NCBI GenBank assembly: GCA_024305405.1
Contig: JAKNDB010000079.1
Location: forward strand, 1,546,001 to 1,610,000
Reading direction: 5' to 3'
Origin: Dirofilaria immitis
Lineage: Eukaryota; Nematoda; Chromadorea; Rhabditida; Onchocercidae
Length of the DNA stretch: 64,000 nt
The notes beneath the pieces were generated by a model that saw nothing but the letters and a program-made list of their open reading frames with translations, was not told where the DNA came from and made no database searches. Positions 1-13,858 of the stretch are shown here, one piece after another. Each line of letters opens with the position of its first letter. Positions within the stretch are counted from its first letter, which is position 1. A program made the position numbers and the translations under genes.

Positions 1-1222
1 TCGTAAAATGAAACAGTCGTGTGATCTACAGATAATAATAGAGTTTATAATTCCAATATTTGAAAAACTGCATTCTTAAGATACTAATGAACCACAGTAC
101 TCATATTTTGTTTTCAGTTATTCAATAACCTCAAATTATAAACTCCATTACTTAGATTAAAATGACTGAAAAACATGAGATTAAATTTGCATCAGACTAG
201 AAAGATCCTCATTCTCGTCAATCATTTTCAAGTTATCGCAAGATTTTTGATTACATTACTCTATCATCGCACAACAATCTTGAATGAATAATTCACGCAA
301 AATATCGTTTTAAATAAATGACTAGACAATCCAATTAAATATATTGTAAGTTCACTTTAAGGAACAAAAGGTTATTGAATTGATTTCAGAAATTTTCATT
401 AAGATCGGCACGCACTTTATTAATATAGCATCTTTTCCTACTACTCTTTTCAAGTTAGTTTTAAAACAATGAAAATTGAAATTATTCATTTTCATGTATT
501 TATTTCTTCGATGACATTATTCAATCATTTCACTAGCGAATATTATATATGCAAAAAAAAATACATCATACAAATCACCAAATAGTATAACTACTTACTC
601 ATACTATCTATAATGTTTAGTCTTAACAACTTATAATTATTTACTGCTTTTAATTAACTCAGTAATTTTAAAACCATCTAATTACGCCAAAGCAAACAAT
701 AAAGTAATGCAACTAATAAAAGCATAAAGATCCATAATACTTAAAATATTAGGACATTCGGCCCAGAATGTTTCATTTAAATAATGCAATTATACATCGG
801 ATAAAGCCAAATATTCATTTTTTCAAAAGACGATATTGCGAAGCCAACAATTTAACAATTTATTTTAATCACTCACTGGCTCTAATGTTGGCGATAAAAA
901 CCAACAAAGAAATTAACAAAGCAATAAGAAAGCAAATATTACAATAATTAACAATATATATGCTTATGTTGTATAAAACTGACTGCAAATATAAACTTAC
1001 TAATTCACTTATATTAATTACTTCAATCATTTTTTCTTTTGTAGGAGTATAAAAAACCAAGTTAAATGAGTTAGTTTTAACCTGGTCTTAAAATGGGATG
1101 TTTTTTGAAATCTCCAAATTTTCATAACATCCCTCTAAAGATCACAAATATTAATGGAATGATAACTGATTACAAATATACAAAAACTGACTTTTAAAAA
1201 TGCACAATCTATTCAATTAAGA
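1..1222. other. gene-free stretch, 3' flank of the semaphorin gene
   Basis: AT-rich sequence downstream of the minus-strand semaphorin stop codon. It should include that gene's 3' UTR. No conserved exon was recognised. A minus-strand TTTATT complement (AATAAA on the minus strand) lies near 859-864 but is 360 bases past the stop, so its use is uncertain. Confidence 0.5.
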
Positions 1223-4200
1223 TTATTCAACATTAATATCATTAATATGATTGAAATCAGTAATCCTTTGTCTGGGACAATTCGCTGCCTGAAATAAATT
1301 TATGTTTAAAAATGAAAGTTGAAGTTTACTTGAGAACTTATAATTACTAAAACATTTCTATTATTTTAAATCTCTTCAACAGAATAGGACAGAATAATAA
1401 AAATGATCACTTATCATTTATTTTCTTAAATTAATAAGACTTAATGATTTGATTACAATTTAAGAGATCTGAACAGAGTTATTTACCGTTAGATCACTAA
1501 ATTCAGTGACGAAGTACACTCATAATCTACAACTCTTTGCTCTCAATTTAAAATATAACTACACAAACAGTATTTAAACCAAAAAAAATCTTACATTTCT
1601 GTCATACCAAAGCTGCCATTTTTCAGCAGAGTGTTTGTATCTAGCAAATTTCTGACACCATTCTCGATACTTTGATTTGAATTGAGCTATACTTGTCGGT
1701 TGTGCGCATTCGGCTACAATGAAAAACCTAGTCTTATTTATTAAAATATGAGCTAAATACTTAAATCCCATCGTATTTAACCAATTCTTTCTGCAGTGAT
1801 AAATATGCTACTAAAAAAAGCTAACCGTCATCGATTGTAACCTCGTACATCATAATAACTTCTTCATCTACACTGCATTCATAGGTACCACTGTCTACTC
1901 CAGAAACCTAAAAAATAAAATACACACCTTATATAATTGTAGAGAGACAATCATAAGCTTTGTAAGGAATTATTTTCGAGAAAAAATACTTCAAACATTA
2001 TTTAAATTTCGATTATGCAACGCTTACATTGAAAACAACAAGTCCTCCTTCAGTTGTCAATTGTCTCTTTTCAGATGGCGAAACAGGTCCAGTATTGAAA
2101 ATCCATGTTGACTGCGCCACACATGTGAGATGCAATGTATCACCAATGTAGGCATTAGTCGTTATCCGCCTTATATGCTCTAGACACTTGTCAACATCTT
2201 TATAATTGGAATTGATCCACCTAAAACTTGAATAACTTACAAATCTGTAAAAGAAATTTTATCAATTATTTCTTAAAAAGCATAACTTCTTTTATGTAGC
2301 AGAAATGAAAAAGATATAACAACCTCGATAAATTTTACTTAAACTAGACATCGATAAATTTTACTTAAAACTAAACTGATTAGTAGGATACTGTCTTCGA
2401 TAAGATATAAAATTTCGGAAGTTACTTTAGTATTCTGTGTAAGCATGACTTTAACTTACCAAAAAATATAATGAGAACTGAGAAATTAATGAAACGGAAA
2501 GAAAATAATTAGCAAACCACTCACCCAGCTGCCGATAAATGAGCTCGCTCACGTTTATAACATAATCCACGGGCAATATTCCATGAACAGTATGGATCAG
2601 TAGCACATTGTGCACATGTAGTGTACAGCAAGCATTGAGACAGAACGTATTGAGCAACTTTATCTTCACCCGATAAATATAGAAATTCTCCAGGCAAAAG
2701 TGTTATCGTGAAAACAGTTCCAGTATTTTTCAAAATATACGTGGCCAATAATTTCGAATGCCTGTTTGCTTCTTCAAACCAATGTGCCACCTTATACAGT
2801 TTTTGGGAACTAAAAAAATACATATATTTGAAACTCAATTTTTATTGAAATCTTCAGTGATTTGATAGACATCTTAACAATAGTTATTGCAGCAACGATT
2901 AGAAAAAACACGCATAATCAGACATATTATTGAAAATTTCGAGTGAACCTAGAGATCAATGTTAGGATTGATTAGTTGAAATAATTTTCAAATGATAGAA
3001 TTATTTTCAAAAATGAAACTAACCTATGCGAATAAACGAAAATAACATTGACGTCTTCCATTGGATCGACAGCAATATGTGTCAACAATTCATGACGTAC
3101 TATTAACAATGGACGACCAGCTGATGCAGCATCTGCCATTAGCAAGTGAGATCGAGCAAATTGTAAACTACTGTCCGGTACTGATGCTGAATTGGTCGTG
3201 CACTAAAATAAAAGAATTTCACAAAAAAATATCGAAATTTCAGAGCATGAAATTCTAATGGAAATGAATTTTACAGCATGAAACAACTGAACAAAAAATT
3301 CACCGTTCCAGGACGATGTTCAGGAATATTTTTGGGTGGTGTAACAAACCAGTTACCATCGGATGAGTTTCGTTCCAAAAATATCCATGATCAAACAGCT
3401 GTAAACAAGAAAAACTACTTATTTGGATATAAAAATGTAATCAGAGGTACGATTGCATTACTTCAATATAGCGATAGCTCTAGGAAGAAGAAATTCACGT
3501 GTCAGTTCCACTGTAATCGAATCCTTTAATTTATTTGACGAATAAATGGTTTAATTAACAGCTAATTTATTTCAATTTCATTCGATCGTACACCAATATA
3601 ATCAAATTCGTTCGGTAAAAAGATTTATTAAATACCTCATTGACACTGTTTAATGAAAATACGCAAACGGCGCTACCCCAAAGACGATTTCAGGTGTTGT
3701 AAAAGTAGCATAGAAGAAACTGTCAGATCTACCATCTACACTTCGTAATGATTCTAAAATTAATTGATACAGCATAGAAATATAATGCGATGCAAAGAAT
3801 TAGTTTCAAAACAATATTTTACAATGAAGCAAAACATAATCAACACGAAGTGACTATGGAAATGTGTTTTTTTTTATAACTTGAATATGTTAACAAAAAG
3901 CTACTAAAATAGAACAAAACCTCTAATTTATTAAAAACAACTGAATTTTGGAAGACGTATTTTATTATTTATTTAATTATTAAACATACGTATTTCGTTG
4001 AAATAAACAGGAAACTCAGAAAAACTTGAACAGTTCAGACGAGCTTTGACAAAAGTAGTCCAAACTTGCCGCATCACGTTTTTTCCACCAATATCTTTCT
4101 GTAATTTACTTCTTTTGATCAAAAAACTTTGACGCAATAAACCATATTTTAACATGGTGATATGAACATATAATTTTCATATAACTATGCTGTAAGTTAT

Positions 4201-5909
4201 AGTTATCGTAAAAAATAAAGTCAAGTGTAGGCTACATAACGGGAACGATAAAAAAACAGCAAACTAAACATACGTATTTTTCTAGAGAGCTGAAGCAGCT
4301 ATCAGCAGAGGATCTCATAACAATTCAAAAAACTGACTAATAAATTTAAAAAAAAGAAAGAAAAACATTATTCACCTTACAAATACGAGCAACTCTAGAG
4401 TACACGGTACGTTCACAATTTTCACGCTCAATTGCCACTTCACGGAAAAAGAAATAGACATATTTGTCAATGTTGAATGATGCCACGAAGTCTGGTTCTA
4501 AATAAAAATTTATAATTGTTTATAATAGATTTAAGTAAATTAAATAATCATGTATTAAAAAAATCCTAGATATTAAATTAAAATTTGTGTTTGGTACTAT
4601 GAATGTTACTACGATATAGACATATACCACATTCTTATTTCTTCTTTTTATTTCTTTTCACTATATATCAAATATATATTGCCCTTATTCCTCATGTAAT
4701 TTTCTGTAGCTCTACAATTATGTTAACTTACCATATAGCCATTTCGAATCTGTATAGATGGTTCTCATCGAAGAATACACTTCTTTATTGTTTTTTAACA
4801 ATGGTGGTCGATAAATAAGGTTACTGTCAAGAATAAGACCTGTCCTAATACCAGAATAAATGGCAGGTATATCGTCTGGATTGCCCCATTCTGCAAATTT
4901 ATCGATTACACAATAGATTGTTTAGTTGAACATTAAGAAGTATCGACCATGACAAATGATCATGACAAAGACACAATAAAAATCTATATAATTAATAACA
5001 TTTGACAAAACTGATATATTTAGAAAAAGAGTTTCAAATCACCGACAAGTACCGCTGTTGTATTCAGATCTTCATGAGCTGAACAAACACCAATAACATT
5101 TTCGGGTAAAGAACGTTCTTGTAATGAGAGCGCATCCAATTCACGCAGCTGTGGCTTCATAGCGTTTGAAGAACAAATCAGTAATGTCTGATGACCTTCC
5201 TTCAGGAACATGAGCCGTACTTCATTATTACATTCCGCATGGCCAGAGCGAAGACATTCTTCAGCATCGGCTAGGAAACCGGAAGTTCTACATGAGCATA
5301 CTAAATTTATAATAAATCATATTTATTCAATTGCTAGTAAAATTTGGCTTAAATTGTAGCAAATAAATCCCACAACTATATCAAATGATTTTGGGTGGGA
5401 AAAAGATATATTAGGTCTCATAAAAACCAACTTTTAAATTAAATTTCGCAAACAATTTTATTGGCAATAAACTCATAAAATTTAAGATTTAAAAACTACT
5501 ACTGTAAAAATGAAACTATAAAATACCAAGCCATCAATAGATGCAGTTGTATTGATATTATATGCCCATAATCGAAATAAGTGACCATTTGCACCCACAT
5601 AAAGAGATGCAGATTGAGGATCCACTAGTAAGCGTTTATACGCTAATCGTCCATTTGTAAAGATATTCTCTGAAAATTAACTCTAATTAATTTCGTTAAG
5701 CTATAATCTAGGAACATATTCTTGTAATAAAAGAAACGACATATACATTGGCTGATTAAAACATTCATTTCCTGATATGATAAGCATTTCCTCATAACCA
5801 ATTCTACAATCTTACCTGGAAATATCGTTTGCAATGCAGATGTTCCTAGAAATGGAATCAAGAAAAGACATATATCGATGAATAGAACTTCGAAAGAAAG
5901 CATTTTCAT
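1223..5909 (-). CDS. mab-20: secreted class-2 semaphorin (MAB-20/Sema-2A-like)
   Basis: Axon-guidance ligand of the plexin pathway, predicted secreted. Exons in transcript order: 5909-5816, 5669-5527, 5300-5043, 4890-4732, 4497-4376, 4098-3990, 3753-3636, 3398-3304, 3202-3024, 2809-2525, 2220-2028, 1907-1826, 1713-1595, 1288-1223. The product is about 674 residues, close to MAB-20. The first exon gives a hydrophobic signal peptide ([20 protein letters not shown]). The sema domain follows with typical segments ([35 protein letters not shown]), then a PSI domain ([12 protein letters not shown]), then one Ig domain (DSGTYEC). No transmembrane segment follows, which separates it from class-1 SMP proteins. 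One base is missing at 3676-3679 (C run) and one at 3377-3381 (A run); restoring them gives the conserved frame. The junction of exons 2 and 3 also needs one more base and is unresolved. The short last exon is inferred from phase. Confidence 0.88.
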
Positions 5910-7504
5910 CAGCAGTTCATGCCAATCGTTATCTTCTATAAAAATCGATATGAAGATGGAAGGACATATGAAGTAGTCATCTAACCATCCGTCCGTTTTC
6001 TCTACAACTACTTCCTCTCTCTCGCTTTATTTAATTCTAACCACTGACCGCTAATGCAATGCCTACCACCGTCTGTTAGATATCATTAATGAATGGACAT
6101 TAATGGACATTTTATTCATGTGACAATAATTCAACATATGTCATAATATTGTACTAAGTATACCGTACCCTGCTAATTATACCTATCGTAAGAATAACAA
6201 TTGACCTATCATTTGTTTTTGGTAATTTTTCGAAAAAGACTGAGAAGATAATTTGAGTGTAATGTATATCTTATTCATGCGATAATAAATCAACACATGC
6301 ATCATATATATGTAAATCAACAGATATATCGTATCATATTAACTAAGTATACTGTAATAACAATTAACTTACCATTTGCATGTAGTTTTGGAAATTATCT
6401 GTAAGACTAAACGGATTAAGTTAATAAATGGATTGGAGATGTTTGAACGATAACATCAATTAGCAATTCGGTTCCATTTTTTGCAAAATCTTCAATTAAA
6501 ATAGAACAAATTACCACATCGCAAAATAAAATTTGCAATTCTTGTTTTAGGATAATATGATACAGTGAATGATCACATCGGAACGTTTCATTTCAGTTTC
6601 GACTTTTCTTTCGTAAATTTCTGAGATTATACGAAGTAAAAGTTATGAAATGCTCGATTTTGATTTCAAAATCAGTAAGAGGATATAATCGCTTTAAAAA
6701 CTGATTTGTTCCCTTTCAAACAAAAAAGACATCACCGTGATGACTCCTATTCCAGTACTTAAATGTTTTAAACTTATTCGAATGAAGATTCGAACAATAA
6801 TATGCTTGCGAAAGGATGCAATAGTTTAAAAATTATAAAACGGTCTTCAATAATTAAAGAACCAGTAAACGGAAATTTTATTTTGCTTTTACTTCTTAAT
6901 TACAAAGCAGTTGAATCAACTGCAGTAAATGTAAATCAAGTGAAAAAAAAACAAGTACAACAAAGTTCGCAATGCTTTCATTCGTCAGCGATTCAGTAAA
7001 AAATAAAATAAGGCTACGTGGGATCTGGTGAAAAATCAACAAGTACATTAAGATCAACGTGATATACTCTATTTATTTTTAAACAGAAGTTACATATTAA
7101 ATTCAAACAACTAAAAACTCCGAAATATTACAGATCGGTCTGATAAATTCATCTGAAATTGAGTATGATAGAAAAAACTCCGAATTTTGGGCAGCTATAA
7201 TTAAATCAATACTACTGGACATATAAATCCAAATTAGAAACTGGTGAGTAGAATGAATAATTGGAAATATTACGGATTATTTCAGATTTTTACATCATAG
7301 ATTGCAACAACATGTCATTTAATTAATGAGCAGAAAAAATCACTTTCAAAATTAAATCTTGTAGTTATAGAAAGACCAGATTAAGTGCTTTATATATGCA
7401 ATAGAATTTTAACTTAACAAACGAATAAACTTTTTTCTTTAAATAGTACTAAGAACTGCAAGAAAGGGGCTTCCAACTCATTAGAATTTATCAGTCTAAA
7501 GACT
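5910..7504. other. intergenic, semaphorin 5' flank and UBAP1-like 3' flank
   Basis: This 1.6-kb stretch separates two minus-strand genes. It must hold the semaphorin promoter and 5' UTR and the 3' UTR of the UBAP1-like gene. No conserved exon was recognised; the open frames here are short and look like chance. Confidence 0.5.
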
Positions 7505-8936
7505 TTACAAATTTTGTCTGAAAGAAGTACTTGGAACGCCGATACCAAATGAACTATTATAATTTTTGAGAGCAGTCGACAAATTATAGACATTGTGAGT
7601 ATCACCAGTTTCTGATACATTCAAACCCTGAAATAAATTAGAAAAATTCACGAATTATAATATTCAAAGTATTACAATAAATAATTTGGAGTCAAGACTG
7701 AAGGAAAAAGAATCTGAAAACATTCTGATAAACACGTTATCACAGTTTTTAAAATTCATAACAGAAGAATCGTTTACTCAAAAAACAAATTGGTAAAACT
7801 AGTCTAAAAGCTTTTTATATAAAGCAGCACAAGTAAGAAAATTGCAACAAACCGTATTTGGAACCGATGATGAAGACAGTAATTCTGCGGAAGACTGAAC
7901 GGTATTTCCGATAACATTCGGAGATAGCTGTGATGGTGCATTGGCAAGTATCTGTTCAAGAGCAGCTTTATCATCAATAGTACTTAGTTCCAGGAGATCA
8001 AAAGATTCGGTTTCGACTCAAATTCTTCAAAAGTATTCAGTGCTGGTTTCACCGGTTTTGCATTTTGCTGCATTGTGAATGGCAATAATAAAAAATAAGC
8101 ATGTATTTCGAATATATTCAACTTTAAATAAAATCACCCAACAATTCAGAAGCTAACGTTTCTCAATAACTGCTAGATAAATGTGTAATCATAAAATCTT
8201 CAATTGATGTCTCTCTAATTTTTAATTACTTCAAAAAGTTGATGTCTTTCTAATTTTTAATTACTTCAAAAAACAGTATACAAATTTGGAAAAAGCGGCT
8301 CTGGTTTTGTATTTCCTTTAACAGATATAATTTTGACATTTTTATTTTGAAAGTCAAGATTTCAAAAATCAGCTTAAAACCGTGGATTTCACAATCATTA
8401 ACAGATATTTTTGGAATAGAAGAAAAGTATGATTCCAAAAGCTCTAAATGGTAGACAAAAACAAAAATAAATTTGTCTATTAGAAGATAACTCATCCAGT
8501 CAGAAACTTTTGGAAATGATGAATACTCTAACCTGCTGAGAAGTTGTGGCTACAACACGACTTGGTTCCAATATAACATCTGAATGAACTTTTCGACTAT
8601 GTAATTCGCAGACTACATTTGGTATTTTCTCAACTATAATATTTGACTGTCTCTCAGGTGTTACACTCTTAGTTTTCAGTTCCATCACTTTGACTGCTAA
8701 AGCATTCTTATTCTTTTCGTAATCGGCAATAGCTCTTCTTTCACTTTCAAAACTGTACTGAAATTTTAAAAAGCTTCAAAATAATGCCATTTTTGAGAAA
8801 TATCGAGAAACTGTCTATATGACATAAATTCCTCAATTAGTAAATGAATTCAACGTACTAATTTTACCTCCGTTACAGATGGTCGATTAATCATGATATT
8901 CGGAATCGCTACGCTTGGAAGTGGAAAAATTGATGG
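7505..8936 (-). CDS. UBAP1-like ESCRT-I subunit, 5' end not found
   Basis: Probable ESCRT-I component for sorting ubiquitinated cargo at endosomes. Four exons join in phase 0: 8936-8868, 8757-8533, 8067-7853, 7627-7505 (211 codons including the stop). The first two resemble the end of the UMA region of human UBAP1 (PLPSVAIPN, then YSFESERRAIADY, against YDFSLEKKTIEWA). The third has the most telling match, TFEEFES then FDLLELSTIDDKAALEQIL, against the human [26 protein letters not shown] block. One base is missing near 8009-8013. The last exon stops after a 41-codon tail, and no C-terminal SOUBA (ubiquitin-binding) domain is visible, whereas human UBAP1 has one. The start codon and the N-terminal UMA exon were not located upstream. 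Identity rests on remembered family sequence, so it is moderate. Confidence 0.62.
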
Positions 8937-11900
8937 CTAATGTCCATGTGAACATCATAAACATAATCTAAAAATTATTTGTCAGTCAGTAATAATTGAC
9001 AAGTTCCTGGAACTCTAAACAATGCAGCCTGTAAAACAAAACATAAAATTCTGGAAACGAAACAAAAGGACATTAATAAAAATTGAAAATTTTAAATGAA
9101 CAGAGATGCTCTTTGCGGGAATTTAAATAGATTAAAAAATAATTCATGAAAATAGAATTTTGTTTATTAAAGGCTTTTAATCTAGGTTTTCTAAGCCTAC
9201 TTTTCTCATTGGCTGACTTTTCTGATAAGTTTCCAAGAGATTCAAATAAAGGAATAGCCGGAAACGTCGATAAAAATGAGAAAGTGCATTCCATATGTTT
9301 TTAACAAAGAACATCTCGTGAACGAAAGGAAGTTACTAATTAAATGATATATTATGTTTTTAATAATAGAACTTATAGCACTCAGAATGAGCCATTCAAT
9401 TGTTAAGTGGAACCTTTTGGATGAGTTGATGACATCACAGCTAATGCACAATTAATACCGAATATTTATGGTTTTTGATATTTCTAGCACTGACATAAAA
9501 GTTCTTAACATTGTTCAAAATCTGAAATTATAAAAGAAAGGAATAACCAATTTTGGACTTTTTCAAAATAGTATCGGATATTGTTTGATAAGAATTTGAA
9601 ATGTTATGAGCACATTTTACATCTCATTAGTCCAAGATATACGTCGGTCAAAGCTAAAATATTCCTTTTTAAAAGTTTCAATAATTATCCCAAACCAATC
9701 ATTCATAAAATATATGAAATATCAAAAAACGAACAAGTTATAAAAGTAATTAAAAATGCATGAAAAATGACAAATTCAAATTGGTAAGGCGCATATCCTC
9801 TCAAACACAAATATTATGTTCTTTGCAGCATATGTATGCAATTAATATAGCAAATGTAATTAATACGAAGATGAAACATGATTGATTCATGATAAAGGAA
9901 ATCTAAATTACTGATTCTAAAATACTGATTAGGAAAGCGTAACCAAATAAGCTATCCAATGAAACGATCGGAATATGAGGACATTAGTTTGAAAATCTAA
10001 TATTTTCAGCTAATTTTAGACTAAGAATCGCTTTCTTAATTACATTATAAATAAGAAGTTCCGCGGTAAACTTCATTAAGTTGACGGTGATCATTGATAA
10101 CAGAGAAATGAAAAGGACTATTTTAGTCCTTTTCTCCACTTAAATAATCTCATCCCAACACATAATCTAAGATAAGGAGAACCATTCCCAGCATGATGAG
10201 CCAACTTATCATCATAAAGGATCGAAATATATGGTTAAAATTACAAAAATGATACTTCTAAGCGATGCAGGAAATAACATAGACCTTCAGTGCAAATTTT
10301 TATCTCTATAGCTTAAAGTACGTAAAAATATTCTACAATCGGCATCTCATCTTTCTGTTGAAAATAAATATCTATTTGACATAGTTTTAACTAAATTTAT
10401 TCAGAATTGACATTTTTATTATTTTTCCAGTGATTTATCATATCAAAATATTGAAAATTAAACAAATGGCATAATTAATTTATATTTGAAATGAAATCCA
10501 TCGATTAGTGATTACATATTTATAAATTTAGTTTCATATTAAAATAAGAAACAATTAAAGATCGATGATTCATATATAACTCTACTTGTTCATATTCTTT
10601 TAAAAATGTTTTATTTTACAATATCATTTTCCATTATAGTATCATTTTATTCTATAATTCAATTCAATAAACTATCATTTTTTAGAGACCAAATAATGAG
10701 ATCGAGTACATGATGTGTTTAGCTAAAAATTGACTGCATTTTTTTTAAAAAATTTGCAACCATATTTCAATTTCTCTATTTCTGATTAAACAAATTTGAA
10801 ATACAATTCTTTCAAAATGACAAATACTTTTTGCATTCTCGACCGCATTATCAAATGACTGAACAAATATTCCTCAAGCGAATTACGAAGTATTACAGAA
10901 TATGAAATATGCAAAAAACGAAAGTTATAAAACTTCAAATAGATCAACGAGATTTTGGATCGAAAAGTTGAAACATCAGAATATTTTATTCTATTTTATG
11001 ATTTACCATTTTTCAATAATCATGATCTTCAATTAAAAGTTTTTCTTCTAAAGTAAATAAAAGATCAGATTATATTTTTTTAATTTCAGGAGTGTTGAAG
11101 AAGATTTATTAAGTAATTATGTAACAAGTTAGGAGGTGCAGTGATAACAAATGATTTATAAGGAATAAAGGATGATGAAGAAAGAATTATGTGAAAACAG
11201 TCCTATCTTATCTGCTAATTAACTTGAACGAGCTGTCAAGCGGAAAAAATTTGGAAAATATTCTACGAAATTTCAACATTAGTCTGAAATCAATCATACG
11301 AATTTAAAAACCTAAAATTGTGGATTGTTTCGTTTATATTCTGTTCGATTTCGATTAATTAATAGTCTAGCCAAGTCAATCAATCAAATGAATGTGATTC
11401 AGTATAATCAAATCGACTTTAATTTATATTAAATCAACTAAATATGTCAACATTGATTGGTTACGCTGGTTGTCTTCTTCGTTCCTATATTTTTACCAAG
11501 TGAAATTTAAATTTAGAAATGAGAGAAGGAATAGGATGAAACATAGCTTCAACAATTTGAATATTAATTCTAGGAAGAATTTCTAAGGTTTTTCAGGAAA
11601 AATGGAGCATCCGGAAAGAGGTATCGTATCATTCTGAATTCTCTTTTAAGAAAAATTTCTTCATTTATTTATTTCCCGCGAAATATAATTTTTGAATCTA
11701 TTATCATTTAACCTTAACTCAATCAAACTGTATCAAAAATTATGTAATTCACGAATATTTTCCATATTTCAGGTCGTTAGAACTAAAATCTAACATCAGG
11801 CATGTTCACAATCCCATCTGATTTACTTGTGTTCTATCACTTTAAATTACAATTTTTTGATAAAAGTTTTATTTTACAAACATCATTAGATTCTTTTCAG

Positions 11901-13858
11901 CCCATATCCATCCAGAACTCATTATATTGATCTATCATCCTTTAGTTACAAACTTTTAAACTTAGCTCATCTAATGATTCGTCCATTGATCATTAAAAGA
12001 GCCATGTGGTATATCTTCGATCTATAGCTCATTACTTCCCTAATATCATCCCTCTTGCTGTGAACACCGTTTTAAGATAAAATTTAAATTTTATTTAATA
12101 ATAGAATTTATATGATAGAATAGAATTATTCCCAGGCGTTTTACATATCTTTTACTTCTTTTCTCTTTTTCTATTTGTTCCTATTTTTTCTGCTTAGTCT
12201 GAAGCGAAACATTACGGTAGATGAAATAACTTATCATTCTGAAATATTAACCATTGAAATAATTTCGTTGCTTAAAATATTTTTCATCAAGATTTTCTTC
12301 ATTTATTGTTGTCCATTTTTGTAATGATAAATTATTTAATTATTCTGCATCAATACCTAATCTTTATTGCCAACTTTATGAACACGCCATCACTGAAATA
12401 ATTAAATGGCGTGATATCAATGCTTCATTTTTCCCTTCTAGAAATTATTTATGATGATTGAATATTTAGAGTTCAGTTTTTCTACTATTTATATGAAATT
12501 CTCTTATATATCTTATTTTATTGAAGTCTGAAAATTGACCGATCATTTCGAAATTCCAATTAGTATAACATTCTTTCGTTAATTTTCTCCAATGAATCAT
12601 AATTGCATCTGTGAATGTAAGTCAATAAGATTTATAATTTATTTTCTTTTTTGCGAAATCTTTCCTGCAAAAACTTATTAACACTCTCTGTTCTTTTCAT
12701 CGAGAAAAACCGCAAATTTATTCAAGTATGAAATAAAATTTAACTCATAAAACCTATTCAACTATGCGGGCATGCTAATTCAAAACTTTATTGCTCTCAA
12801 ATGATCCGAAAGTAATTTCATTTCACAGAAAAAAAATTCGTCAATTTTTCATTTTCAATATCATAAACATCCAGGCAGGTTAAAGAATCCTTCTCATTGA
12901 AATACTTCTTAGTATTTTTAAACTAAAACTGTCTATTATTCATGAAACTCACCGAACAGATCACTGCTTTCAAGCATGTTGAGGTACAACTGACAACGTA
13001 ACCATTTCATTGCGCTGCTGCAATCATTTTCGAAATCTCGAACTGTTGCAAATAAAAAACGTATCTGTTACTCATGCTTTGACAAATTATTTTATGCCTA
13101 TTTAACATTTTTAAGTTTGCTATTGGATAGTTTCTCTCATTACTTAATTGCTTCATAGATTTAAATCTTGGTTTTCCATGAAGAACTTTTGAAAATGAGA
13201 ACATAAAATTAAAACTGTGCGGCATTGTTGATAAATGAATTTATAATTGAAGATCTGATCAATATTAAAAATGTTTATCATATCTTTCTCAGAATTTGTT
13301 GTTAGAATTATTGGTAGTTCATGATACCGTTTTTTATCAGTTTTGAAGTGAATTAATCTGATGAATTGTTTTCGGTAAAAGCATTTCATTTATGTTTTTT
13401 CTCATTGCATATTTCGTTTCTTTCGCTCGATTTTTTCCGAATTATTTTTTGGCCTGTTGATATAATTTTGATCAATTACACGAACGTTAGTTCTAATAAA
13501 GTTTCAAGTTCTTCCAAAAGTTCTAAATTTATTACAATTTGGCCTTGATGAAATTAGGTAATGAGCAAAATGTTCGTCGAAGATGGAAGCACGAAAATTT
13601 AAAATAAACCAAATGATGATTGTATTTGTTCCGAAACAATTTTTAGTAATGTAGTCGAGTTCATGGATGATTTCGAAAATACATGTAATTTTTTTATATC
13701 CTAGTCTTCAAAGCATGAGGGGTTTTTTAGAAGAAATACGCCATAAATCCAAATAATCTAAATGATCATTAATTTTCATGTCTAAATGATCACTAATTGA
13801 TATTTCCAGATCCCAGCAGTCACTGAATTTTAATAGCAGTTTCTTGCTATTAATTGTC
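8937..13858. other. gene-poor AT-rich stretch between divergent genes
   Basis: Nearly 5 kb between the UBAP1-like gene (minus) and the first exon of the peptidase (plus). The missing 5' exon of the UBAP1-like gene and the promoters of both genes should lie here. I recognised no conserved exon on either strand. Confidence 0.45.

Noticed and set aside
869..1060. Minus-strand open frame with a hydrophobic segment downstream of the semaphorin, which could make a membrane-bound isoform
   Set aside because: No conserved sequence, and the hydrophobicity follows from AT-rich codons; the last semaphorin exon at 1288-1223 already ends cleanly.
12946..13015. Minus-strand exon-like stretch (MKWLRCQLYLNMLESSDLF before GTGAGT) as the missing first exon of the UBAP1-like gene
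   Set aside because: It ends in phase 1, whereas the next exon needs phase 0, and it has no UMA-like sequence.
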